Origin: Prorocentrum cordatum
Lineage: Eukaryota > Sar > Dinophyceae > Prorocentrales > Prorocentraceae
Direction of reading: 5' to 3'
Assembly: GCA_963575745.1 (NCBI GenBank)
Contig: CAUYUJ010016139.1
Span: forward strand, 230,164 to 294,163
DNA: 64,000 bases
Shown here: one piece after another, positions 55,493 to 64,000 of the stretch
How positions within the stretch are numbered: position 1 is the stretch's first letter
Layout of the letters: each line of letters opens with the position of its first letter
The notes under the pieces: generated by a model
The model's input: the letters and a program-made list of their open reading frames with translations, nothing else
What the model was told of the DNA's origin: nothing
The model's database searches: none
Position numbers and translations under genes: made by a program

Positions 55493-57116
55493 AGGCGATG
55501 GCCGAATAGAAGCTCCCCGTGAGGATCCGCGTTGTATCGCGTGCCTCCTCCTCTGTTAAGCACGCCCGTAGTGACGTAGCTTTGAGAAGGAGACATATTA
55601 ATTGGTTCCCGAAGGGAGCGTAGGCATTGGGGGGTTGCTCCTCCCTTTCTTCCAACGGGCGCCTGATGTCATCTGGGGTGTGCACGTCGGCTACTTGCAG
55701 CCATCTGGTGAGGACTTCGAAGGGCCGGTTGTATATGCCTCGTACCTGTAGCACCGGTTTCAATAGGGGGCCATAGTGGGGCGCGAGGCAGAGCCACATG
55801 GATCTCGATATCCAGCTCGCTGGGTCCAGTCGAATTCTGTTTTCTCTGAGCAGTCCTTCTGCCACTGTTTGGGCCTCTGACCCGTTGAGGGAGGTGCGGT
55901 CCACATTATGTTGCCTGGTCCTACCCACCGCTTCGTCGTCTCTCTGCGTGGCGTCGAGCGTCCGTATCAAGGCGTCCAGGGTTCCTCCCTTACTGGATAC
56001 CTGTGCGGCACCACTGCCGCTGTCGCTGGTGTGCCCCCCAAGCTGCTGTCCGGTGTTCTCGTGCCGCGGGGTGGTGGTGCTTCTTGTTCTTCCTGGTGCG
56101 GGGGAGGTGGGCCGCTGTCTGCCTGCTGCGCCGCCCCCGTGCCCGCTGGGTCGGTCCTGGGTCCAAGCGTTACGCAGCCGTGCGCCGCTTTCGACCGCCC
56201 GTCTGTCTGCTGTCAGCACCGCCTCCTGGAGTTGCCCGCGGGGGTCAAGCCACCCCATCATGCTTTCCTGAAGCGGGGGGTCTATGTAGCCACCCAGAAG
56301 GGGGGATGCGACCGTCCTTCCGATTTCTGTCGTCAGGTTGGCTGCCGCTAGTCCGAGTCTGGGGCGCGCCCCCTCCGGTGTGGCGACTCCGACTTGCTGC
56401 CATGCTTCGCCGGCCCTCCTCGCCAGGGAGCTGGGGATCCCCGCGGCTTCAAACGCGTGCTCGAGTGTGGCCCTTCCTTCTTCAGTCGCCGTCCCCCATA
56501 TGAAGGGTACCACCAGCCGACTCCATGTCATGTTTGGTGGAATATTGTCGTTTGCAACCTGGGCGCGGATGTCCTGGATTTCTTGTAACACTCTCCTGAC
56601 ATGTCCTTCACTTCTGTGAGGTGGGAACGCCGTCGGACTTGGCACTGGGGTGCTCGTGGCGCGTGCGCCGCCACCCCCCCTTGCGTTGCCCTGTGGGCGC
56701 TCATCTCGGGTTACCGGGGCCCCGATTCCTCTCGCTCTCGTCCGCAGGGCTATCGCCAACCGCAGAGCGTCCCCTCTCGGGGTTCCCGGGACCAGACTGT
56801 ACCCTATCAATCTCCCGCTACCTATGGCGGCCGCCACCTCCGTTGCTTCAATCGCTTCGGGGTTTGTGTCAGTCGCCCATGTCCTGTCTGCCGGAGTGAT
56901 GGCGAGGGCCTGGTCGATGAACGTACCCCCGATTTCCCTTCGGAGCCATTCCATATCCCCGACCTGGAGGCCTTCGAAGCAATGTTGGTGCCTGGTCCTT
57001 GGGTCCCGTGTGCCTCGGGTCGGGCCTCTAGCCGCCGGGGGTTGCGCCGGTACGTTGGCGGTAGGTGCGCTCAGGAAGCACCTCGGGACCCACTCAAGAG
57101 GCACCTCCTGGTCAGG
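55401..57116 (-). CDS. Copy B ORF1: N-terminal domain
   Basis: An open frame with EWVPRCFLSAPTANVPAQPP at its start, then DMEWLRREIGGTFIDQALAI, LIGYSLVPGTPRGDALRLAI, QVANDNIPPNMTWSRLVVPF, a Ser/Arg-rich linker and RGIYNRPFEVLTRWLQVADV. All are matched by A at 30.0-28.6 kb. Upstream it runs directly into leader sequence (57117-57270), so the native N-terminus present in A is missing or spliced out. No named domain. Confidence 0.6.
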   Translation of the reverse strand, partial: PDQEVPLEWVPRCFLSAPTANVPAQPPAARGPTRGTRDPRTRHQHCFEGLQVGDMEWLRREIGGTFIDQALAITPADRTWATDTNPEAIEATEVAAAIGSGRLIGYSLVPGTPRGDALRLAIALRTRARGIGAPVTRDERPQGNARGGGGARATSTPVPSPTAFPPHRSEGHVRRVLQEIQDIRAQVANDNIPPNMTWSRLVVPFIWGTATEEGRATLEHAFEAAGIPSSLARRAGEAWQQVGVATPEGARPRLGLAAANLTTEIGRTVASPLLGGYIDPPLQESMMGWLDPRGQLQEAVLTADRRAVESGARLRNAWTQDRPSGHGGGAAGRQRPTSPAPGRTRSTTTPRHENTGQQLGGHTSDSGSGAAQVSSKGGTLDALIRTLDATQRDDEAVGRTRQHNVDRTSLNGSEAQTVAEGLLRENRIRLDPASWISRSMWLCLAPHYGPLLKPVLQVRGIYNRPFEVLTRWLQVADVHTPDDIRRPLEEREEQPPNAYAPFGNQLICLLLKATSLRACLTEEEARDTTRILTGSFYSAIACAAGPPGDAEIALQAGRPTRAHTAMGHRGR

Positions 57117-57270
57117 AGGACAGCCCGACGGCTGGAGACCGCGCCGAGCAGACTGGCAAGAGTGCACATGCAGAAGACCACTGAGCGAATGTCAGCGAGA
57201 GCCCACGAGGAGTCGCCCTGACGGCGCCAGCTCGCAAGCGAAACTGCCACAAGCTGGCTGGTGGGGATAC
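57117..57270 (-). repeat. 5' leader segment of copy B
   Basis: Nearly identical to 33832-33983 (one or two differences over about 150 bp), including GGCTGGAGACCGCGCCGAGC, AGTGCACATGCAGAAGACCA and CAAGCTGGCTGG. This is far closer than the coding regions are to each other, so A and B share a recently homogenised or recently donated leader. Confidence 0.9.
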
Positions 57271-57385
57271 GCGAAGCGTCAATAATATATTCTCATTATT
57301 ATCATTATTCTGAAAACAAATGATTTTTTTTTTTCCCCCACGCAGCGCGCGCACATTTCAAAGTGCCATCCTGGAAACCAGAACG

Positions 57386-57515
57386 GGGTGAAACACCGGC
57401 CCAGCGAAGCCCCCAGAGTGGGGCTAAGCAGCGAAAAAAGAGGAGGAGGAGGAGGAGGAGGAGGAGGAGGAGGAGGAGGAGGAGGAAGAGGAGGAGGAGG
57501 AGGAGGAGGAGGAAG
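57386..57515 (+). repeat. GGTGAAAC-GGCTAAGCAG-(AGG)n module
   Basis: GGGGTGAAACACCGGCC, GGGGCTAAGCAGCG and then about 80 bp of (AGG)n. The same order occurs at 1497-1576, 2051-2131 and 63903-64000. Confidence 0.8.
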
Positions 57516-58516
57516 ATGGGGCCCATTCCTGCTGATCTTTGTCCAATTCTTGCTGGCGATTAATTGCGCGCCGATTTCCACATCCGACCGTCGAAAGTGC
57601 TCTTTCGACCAGACTCCCCACCCAACTCCGGCTTTTGATCGTAATTTCGCTCGTGCATTTCCGTTTCCGGCTCCTGACTGCAAGTCATGCGACTTCCGAG
57701 CTCCGGTTACCTATGCTGCTATTGTCTCAATCCCGTCATCTACATTTTTTGTCGATTCCCGAGTTCCAAGACCCAAAGACACTTCCCAACATACCTCTTC
57801 AAATCCGACGGCAACTACGGATCAGGCACTGCGCCCCGCAGCGACGCGATTTCCAACAAAAGATACAGCGAACACTCGACGCCAAATCTACGGCCCCCTT
57901 CCATCCCCACTTCCGCCTAAACCTTCACAAGAGGAAGCCCAAACAGAATCATGCTTCCATGGGGCTTCACAGATCCCCGCGAATGTTTCCCGAAGTGCTT
58001 CGGTTGCACAGACACTCCCATCGAGCCTCCTGGAGTCGTCGACTTGGGGCCCTCTTGACCTCCGTTCGACGCCTCTTCGGACCCACATGGGCGGGTCTGC
58101 CATCCATTCCGAAGCCGAGTCGGGTACCCGACCGCGCCGGTATCAATAGTCTGGACTATACCACTAGCCCCCCACTTGCTGACGCCGAGACCGGCACATC
58201 CGATAAAGTCAACGCCGTTGGCTCAACGCTGTATGGATGGGAGCGGTGGTGCCAACGACAGTTAGTTACATCTACATGGACGTCTGCATTTCGCTCTCCG
58301 ATATCTCCGACGGCCAACCTCCCGACGCCAAACTCTTCAGCAACAGTTCCGATGATGCATCGCGGCTTCTTGGTACGAGCCCTCAAAAACACATGGGTTC
58401 GGATTTCATTCGACTACGCGTGGTATCATTCAACATCCATTTCGGCTTCAATGTTGTACATATATTCGATGCAATATCATATTTTATTGCACGGGATGAC
58501 ACCATATTCGGGACAA

Positions 58517-58546
58517 CGTATCGGAGAAGCCTCGAACCCAGGACCA
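58517..58546 (+). other. NPGP (2A-like) peptide in the family-2 leader frame
   Basis: RIGEASNPGP is encoded in an open frame (57539-58591). NPGP endings occur in 2A ribosome-skipping peptides, whose canonical form is DxExNPGP; here two residues separate Glu and Asn, so skipping is doubtful. The 4.9-kb copy reads RIGEALNPKLPG, which has lost the motif. Confidence 0.5.
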
Positions 58547-59159
58547 CTCGGGTTCGACAGAGTTCTGCAACGATTGGCGTTGGGACCATGAAGTGGAAGA
58601 TCTGCAAATGGAGATGCAGACGGCAATGCAACTATGTTGAACCCAACGCTTCAACACCAGTTACCACACCGAGCAGGAGAACCATTACGAAAACAACCAC
58701 GACCACCACTACCTACTCGCGGGCTTGCGTCTCTGATTTTGGCTCCGACCCCGGCGTCATGCCTCCCGCGCTCACCGCCTCCAAGGCCGACTCTAGCATC
58801 TCTCTCGATTCGCACTCCGCTCCCTCATCCAGGTTCGATCGCAGGTGCATCGACAAAACCGATGCCTGCTACGACTTGCAATGCGGATCAGCAAGCAATC
58901 TAGGACCGCCCCCGGACGCTCTGGGTGCACTAGGGTTCCGCAGGGCACCACCACCACAAAAATCAAGAACACATCAGATATTACAATCTATCATAGGTGG
59001 GCTGCCGTCGGAATGTGTTCCACCTCCACCACAAGTCCCGACCCCGCTTGCGATCCCGATTCTGTCCACTGCTCCTTCTCGACCTTCAGAGCCAGTGAGC
59101 CAATTAGCTTGTGATATAGGAGCTATGGGTGATGAACGATTTAGAAGAAGATGATGCAA

Positions 59160-62100
59160 ACGAACCGCTTTCGCCGCTCAGGTCGGAATACCAACCACCT
59201 CTGCCCCACTGAGGCACCGCCACCGCCACAGGCACCAACCACGATGCCAACTCTGGAAGATACTCAGATACTCGCGCACCGCCCGACATACCAGCACGAC
59301 CAGCGCCAGCTCGAGAATGTTCGCTATGTGTGCGAAGTGCGTCCAATGGCGAACTGCACGGGAGACTGCTGCAAATGCCACAAGAGACTTGCTGGGCAGT
59401 AAGTGACCTACTTCGCCTGGTGGGGAGGTTGCCACAGGACGCCAGCGCAAATGAAGTATTGGACGCGGTATGGAACATCGTTGGAGCGCTTTCAATGTTC
59501 CACTTATGTGGGCAGCGGCAGGCGATGCGGACAATCGCCCACTTCTGGAATGGGGAATGGGTGTGCGAAGTATTGGATTTTGCCGGGGATCGCTGGTTTG
59601 GGCACTTGGCTCCAGAGCGATGGGCACCCTGCAGCTGCCGTCGGAGAGCATTTGGAACAAGAAGCTCGAGAATCAATCCTTCAGCGTGCCGCGGGGCAAG
59701 CAAGGGAAGCGATCGACGGGGCCAAGACCACGATCACCATCATAATGCATCAGTTGCCAGACTTACGGGCATGTCTTGGCAAGGGAATTGCGCTCGAATG
59801 CGCAATCATACCCACCTCGACCACCACCGCGCCTTGCTTGTCTTGAGGCCCGAGCTGGACGACAGGACGCCGACCCAGCAGATCGTCTTCCAGGCATCGC
59901 TCAACTACCAGAGGGATGGAAGCCCTTGGAAGGGACAAATCGGCTGGATGAGGTTTGCGCCCGGGCGGCCCGAACCCTCAAAGCGGTCCCGAAGTGCAGC
60001 AGGCCACAATTCGTGCGCATCCTGACGCAGACCCTGATGGGGACCGAGATGGCCCAGAAAGCATATGAAAGAGGTACTGTCGACAGCAATGCCCGAGTGC
60101 AGACTTGGACCCTCTTCCTCATGGTGCCCCGACTCTCGTCGCATCGCACAAAACATGGCGGGGAAGCGCGCGTCACTGCTTTTGATTGTGGTGCTTGGGA
60201 TCAGCTGCTGCAGAATGCCCTGGCTACGCAGAGTCACAAGCTCACTCAGAAACCCGATTCTGAATCACGGAGGTTTGATAGAGCGCACGCGCTTATCAAG
60301 CAAGGAGAACTCGGCCATGCAACTAGGGCCCTCGACGCCACTGCGTTGGCTCCAGGAGAGGCGGCTACTCTTGCAGGACTCCGAGATCCAGCCCTCCGCC
60401 AACAGATCTTGCAGAGCCCATGCCGCCCGCCCTCCGCGACTTTCAACCCCCAGAACATCTCGAACTCGACAAAGGAATGTTCGGCACTGTGCTGCGGCAA
60501 GACGGCGGGGGGCTCAGTGCAGGTGAGTTTGGAGGCCGATGCGAATACTTCAAGGTGTGCCTCGAGGACGAGAGGGCTTTCAACGCTCTGCATGTGGTGG
60601 CAGGTCTGCAGGCATGGGAGGCCTGGAAATGGGCACCAACAACAAGACAGAGGGCTGCCTCCACAGGGGGGAGGTGATCCTAGATTTCGGTGTTGGTGGT
60701 AATATTTCGGCCACCTTGGAAGCCAGAATATTACCACCATCACCGATATCGGGATCTTCTTCCCTCGGTGGAGGAACACCGCCGATCTTGGTGTTAGTGT
60801 CAACCTCTAGGCCTGCGAAGGCACGAGGCCAAGGCCCAAACATGGTGGCACAAGCCGTGGCGGTGTCCACGCCAAAGGCCCTCGCGGAATCCAAAAACCG
60901 AGTCCTTTCCGGCCATCGCGGACCAGGATCCTGACCGAGTCGTGCTTTCAATCGATGGTGTCGGCGCTTTCGATCGCGTCTGCAGAGCACGGATGTTCGA
61001 GGTCTTGGCAGATCCCGAACTGTTCACACTGGTCCCTTCTGTACGGCTATGGTATGGCAGGCCATCCGCGTTCCATCGGACCGACTGTGCTGGGCAGACA
61101 CACCATCCAGCAAGGGGGCGGGGGAGAGCAAGGAGATGCCCTGATGCTTGCGCTATTTTGTCTGGCATTGCACCCTGCTCTCCTCGACATCCGAACTATC
61201 ATTCCAGAGAGTGCCGATATAGTCGCCTATTTGCACGATTCATATGTCGTGTGTAACGCGACGGGTGCAACGCAACGGCGGCATTACGACGCGCCCAACA
61301 AGTACTAAGCGACATCTGTCATATCAACATCAGCATTGGCAAGCTCAAAGCATGGAACAACATCCCGGCTCCTTGTCCACCGGGTCTCAATGCATTCGGC
61401 GTGCATTCGGCGAAGACATCCGGAAAGCGAATGGACCACTAAACGAACGGGGTCTCAAAATCTTGGGGGCACCACTGGGGGCCGCAGAATATGTGGGGCA
61501 AATTGCAACTAAACTATTGGCAATCACGGAAAAACTAACCAACCTCATTCCTAAGCTCACGTGTCTGCAACACGCCTGTCTGCTGCTGTACTACTGTGCA
61601 GTACCACGCCTCAACCACCTACTGCGCACGACCTCCCCTACCCAGGTGGCGCTCGCAGCACAAATGCACGACGATCGCATCCTACGAGCATTTCAACTTG
61701 TGCTCTCTATCCTGGGCCGCAGTCGCAGCTGGGGAACGCCCTCCTGAGCGTTCAGATGCCGCGCATCGTGTTCTTGGGGAGTGGCAGCATGGGTGGCAGT
61801 ACCACGCTTCCAATGTTGCGGAAATTGGAGTTTTGGCAAATTTGGTTCAGGAGTTTGGTGCACCCGGGGCTCGTGCTAATGCCGCCACGCCCTGGAAGGC
61901 TCGCCGACAATCGTGCTCGAGACCGTTTGCGGCAATCTGGCTCACACTTTGCCCTAAGACAGAAGCGTTGCAACTCGATAGTATATTGATGGATTTTGCG
62001 GTTCGGAGACGTTTGGGAATTGCGGTTGTGATGGATGGTGCAGATGCTCACGGGCACGCACGATGGAGTGACAACTTGGGGGCACGGTGGAATGCCCGGC

Positions 62101-62640
62101 ACTCTGGCACGCTGAGGGATTGGAAGCAAATTTTCACTGAAGCGGGAGGAAAACGGAGCGCATGTTGAGGGATACGCACGTCCTTGTTCCTCCTGGCGAT
62201 TCCCGGCGCCTGGACATCATAGTGCCAGGGCTCAGCGTCGCACGGGGGCGCTCACCATTTTGCGACGCTGCTGTCGTGACGCCGATTTCTCGCACTGGCA
62301 GGCCGAAGCCTGGCACAAGCAGTAGAGGTGGCCGGCTCCTGGATGAGTGTGAACGCAGAAATCGTGGAAGCTTCCGTGAAATCAAGACGTCTGGCCTTGG
62401 GGCTCTTCATTGCTCAGGTGCTGCAAGGCACGGGCGTTGGAGCGCCCCGTGCGCAGAGCTCGTGCCGGCGCTCGCCCGAGAGCGAACCCGCGGTCTGCAC
62501 CTCAGGATCCGCCTCGGCACCGCGCTCCACAGAGGAGCGTTGCGCAAAGCGTGCTGCACGACTCGGCGGACTTACCGCAAGAGGTCCGTAAGCCTGTCAT
62601 CCCTTTGGCAGACCTGCACATGCCTCAGTCGGGCTGCCCC
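59160..62640 (+). pseudogene. Family-2 reverse transcriptase pseudogene
   Basis: Order: CSLCVRSASNGELHGRLLQM region, LPEGWKPLEGTNRLDEVCAR (near 59920), VQTWTLFLMVPRLSSHRTKH (near 60110), ATALAPGEAATLAGLRDPAL, a finger block MFGTVLRQDGGGLSAGEFGG (near 60500), a hairpin insertion (60676-60756), the palm VLSIDGVGAFDRVCRARMFE (first Asp, near 60960), QQGGGGEQGDALMLALFCLA (near 61120), and AYLHDSYVVCNA (near 61235) where the catalytic DD is HD. Then come YYCAVPRLNHLL (in a shifted frame), RRRLGIAVVMDGADAHGHAR, and a C-terminal RRLDIIVPGLS ... FCDAAVVTPIS block like an RLE-type nuclease. At least six frame changes and the DD loss make it dead. Confidence 0.8.
60676..60756. repeat. Hairpin insertion within the RT
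   Basis: Arms 60676-60706 and 60727-60756 are inverted repeats (GGTGGTAATATT / AATATTACCACC at the inner ends, GATCC/GGATC at the outer) with a 20-bp loop. It sits between finger and palm blocks where the minus-strand relic is lost in the gap. MITE-like or a replication artefact. Confidence 0.6.
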
Positions 62641-62683
62641 TCCTCCTCCTCCTCCTCCTCCTCCTCCTCCTCCTCCTCCTCTT
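62638..62683 (+). repeat. (TCC)n tail of family 2
   Basis: About 15 TCC units directly after the last RT-derived coding. The relic at 2134 ends in the same sequence on its own strand, so a TCC tail is a family trait, comparable to short-repeat 3' ends of some LINEs. Confidence 0.75.
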
Positions 62684-62684
62684 C

Positions 62685-63515
62685 TTTTCCCAACCATCCT
62701 ATGGTGTTGGGTCCTCGTTTTGAAGAGAGGGTCACCGCGTTCCCCCCTTCCTTCCTCCCTCCTCCCCCTCCTCCGTCCTCCTCCCTCCCTGCGTTTCACC
62801 CACCCAGTACAGCGTTTCGTGGCCCCATAGGGAGCTCCACCGATGCCCCCAGTGCCACCGTCCGCACGCGTCCCGGAACATCCAGTTTGGCATTTTCACC
62901 CACCCCGTACAGCGTTTCGTGGCCCCATAGAGAGCTCCATCGATGCCCCCTGTGCCACTGCTTGCATGCGTTCCCCCCCGGAGTTCCCATGTGAGGCCAC
63001 GAAACGCTGCAATGGGTGGGTGAAAACCAAAAACTGGATGTGCCGAAATGGGAAGTGGAACCGCATGCGGACAAAACGCGAACGCAGCCAGTGGGACCTT
63101 CGGTGGAGCTCCCTATGGGGCCACGAGTTGTGTACTGGGTGGGTGAAAACGCCAAATTGGATGTGCCGACGTGGGGGGTGGAACCGCATGCGGCCAAAAC
63201 GCGAACGCAGCCACTGGGACCTTCGATGGAGCTCCTTATGGGGCCACGACGCGCTGTACTGGGTGGGTGAAAATGCCAAATTGAATGTGCCGAAATGGGG
63301 GGTGGAACCGCATGCTGCCAAAACGCGAATGTAGCCACTGGAATTTTCGGTGGAGCTCCCTATGGGGCCACGAAGCGTGTGAGGGGTACACCGAAATAGG
63401 TGAGGATGATGAAGGACGGAGGAGGGGGAGGAGGAGGAGGAGGAGGAGGAAGAGAACGCGGGGACCGTTATTTCAGAACGAAGACCCAACACCACAGGAT
63501 GGTTGGGGGAAAAAA
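62685..63515. mobile_element. Foldback element of inverted tandem units
   Basis: The outer ends are inverted repeats: CCCAACCATCCTATGGTGTT (from 62690) and the reverse complement of 63487-63511. The inverted homology extends inward for about 400 bp through CT-rich stretches and tandem units containing CGTTTCGTGGCCCCATAG and GGAGCTCCA. Two units of about 100 bp point one way (62799, 62898) and three to four of about 123 bp the other (63014, 63138, 63261). Orientation flips near 62992. No coding. It sits against the (TCC)n tail of family 2, so a target duplication cannot be read. Confidence 0.7.
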
Positions 63516-63599
63516 TCGCTATGGAAAGCGACGGCGCGCCTCAAGCTGCAATTCCTGTTATTAATAAAATGAATGTTGGCGCTGCACATGTGTCGTAAT

Positions 63600-63850
63600 C
63601 GAAAAATACGAGACACGGGATTCAGTTTCAGTTTCTGGTTTCGGTACCACTTTCCTTCGTCCCCTGGATTCCGTACTGGTTTTTGGTTTCTGTATCAGGC
63701 GATTTGGTTTCAGTACTGGTGTTTTGGGTTTCGGTACATCTTTCGGTCCTCTCTCGTGTCCTCTCTTCCGTCCGTCTTATCTTTCTTCCGTCCTCTCCTC
63801 CTTCCGTCCTCTCCTCCTTCGGTCTTCTCGTCGTCTTTTTTTGTGCGCGG
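63600..63850. repeat. Degenerate TTTCGGTAC / CTTCCGTCCTCTC repeats
   Basis: The first half has GGTTTCGGTACCA, GGTTTCAGTACTGG and GGTTTCGGTACATC variants, the second CTTCCGTCCTCTCCT units. No gene is supported. Confidence 0.6.
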
Positions 63851-63902
63851 TTCCCGCATCAGATTCGACGGGTGGTTCAAGGCTGTTTCTGAAACCCAAG
63901 CA

Positions 63903-64000
63903 TGGGTGAAACGTAGCGGGACGCAGACAGCAGGCTAAGCAGTGCCGTAGGAGGAGGAGGAGGAGGAGGAGGAGGAGGAGGAGGAGGAGGAGGAGGAGGA
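63903..64000 (+). repeat. Module copy leading into (AGG)n at the window end
   Basis: GGGTGAAACGTAGCGGG, GGCTAAGCAGTG and (AGG)n to the last base. Fourth copy of the module; the tract continues outside the window. Confidence 0.65.

Larger units (their letters stand above)
34850..57270 (-). mobile_element. Family-1 giant LINE-like element, copy B (RT-bearing)
   Basis: About 22.4 kb on the minus strand. ORF1 runs 57.1-43.3 kb: N-terminal domain, RING, unrecognised region, linker, DNMT3-like methyltransferase, APE endonuclease, RT, zinc segments, RNase H. ORF2 runs 43048-35431: zinc finger, SF1 helicase, Cys-rich C-terminus. APE-RT-RNase H in that order is the plan of LINE-type non-LTR retrotransposons; the methyltransferase, RING and helicase are additions. 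Frameshifts are many (several at long G runs) and stops interrupt the methyltransferase and RNase H, so it is inactive as assembled. At its 5' end, leader sequence joins the N-terminal domain directly, without 3.8 kb found in A. Confidence 0.85.
57258..62683 (+). mobile_element. Family-2 non-LTR-type retroelement, near full length
   Basis: Order: head (57258-57515) with the GGTGAAAC/GGCTAAGCAG module and (AGG)n; a leader of about 1.6 kb that exists as fragments at 1373-1984 and 4873-6985; frames including an NPGP peptide (58517-58546) and a 305-codon frame (58237-59154, Ser/Pro/Thr-rich, uncertain); RT pseudogene (59160-62640); and a (TCC)n tail. It has no LTRs. The head starts where copy B's leader ends (GGGATAC shared), head to head. 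Many frameshifts make it inactive. A second RT relic of the family is at 2134-4727. Confidence 0.75.

Noticed and set aside
34850-57270. Giant virus or Maverick/Polinton insertion
   Set aside because: Helicase, RING and methyltransferase together would fit, but there is no capsid, packaging ATPase, protease or DNA polymerase B, whereas APE, RT and RNase H are adjacent and in LINE order.
58400-58480. RLRVVSFNIHF as the start of an APE endonuclease in family 2
   Set aside because: It resembles the first EEP strand, but no QE, GDxN or SDH motifs follow in any frame.

Overview
This window looks like nuclear DNA of a repeat-rich, GC-rich protist, most likely a dinoflagellate or close relative. 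The reasons are: a type of reverse transcriptase (family 2 below) that I associate with dinoflagellate genomes; retroelement-borne DNMT3-like methyltransferase coding, which I recall being reported from dinoflagellates; a plausible GT-AG intron; and unidirectional coding over more than 45 kb. The species assignment is inference. There are no rRNA or tRNA genes, bacterial operons or CRISPR arrays that I can support. Almost the whole window is transposon-derived.

Layout. 1-1229 (minus) holds the end of a possible two-exon host gene. 1373-7000 holds fragments of an RT-bearing family (family 2): two head fragments, a minus-strand RT relic with a 100-base assembly gap, and a leader fragment split by a 1.35-kb foldback-type insertion with 10-bp target duplications. 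7218-9396 is a second inverted-repeat element built on a 64-bp tandem repeat. 9420-10835 is minisatellite DNA.

11.0-57.3 kb is the core: two adjacent head-to-tail copies, both on the minus strand, of one giant LINE-like element (family 1). Copy B (34.85-57.27 kb) encodes, 5' to 3', an N-terminal domain, a RING-H2 finger, a long unrecognised conserved region, a low-complexity linker, a DNMT3-like cytosine methyltransferase, an APE/EEP endonuclease, a reverse transcriptase, zinc-binding segments and RNase H. A second ORF follows, with a zinc finger, a UPF1/DNA2-type SF1 helicase and a Cys-rich C-terminal region. Copy A (11.75-34.28 kb) keeps a longer 5' end and the helicase ORF but has lost about 6.7 kb from the methyltransferase core through RNase H, and its helicase is split by 1.36 kb of simple repeats. 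Copy B lacks about 3.8 kb of 5' sequence present in A. Both carry frameshifts and isolated stops, so neither looks autonomous. A full element would be about 26 kb. A versus B differences in the helicase core are almost all synonymous where I checked, so the protein was under selection.

The family-1 ends carry tandem leader monomers (5') and tandem tail units (3'). A short motif, AGCCG-AT-AGCCG, occurs 11 times: in the tails, in the 5' region, and about 25 bp before the start codon of the helicase ORF in both copies.

57.26-62.68 kb is a nearly full-length but decayed plus-strand copy of family 2, lying head to head with copy B and ending in (TCC)n. A third foldback element (62.69-63.52 kb) follows, and the window ends in degenerate minisatellite and another copy of a short module that leads into (AGG)n.
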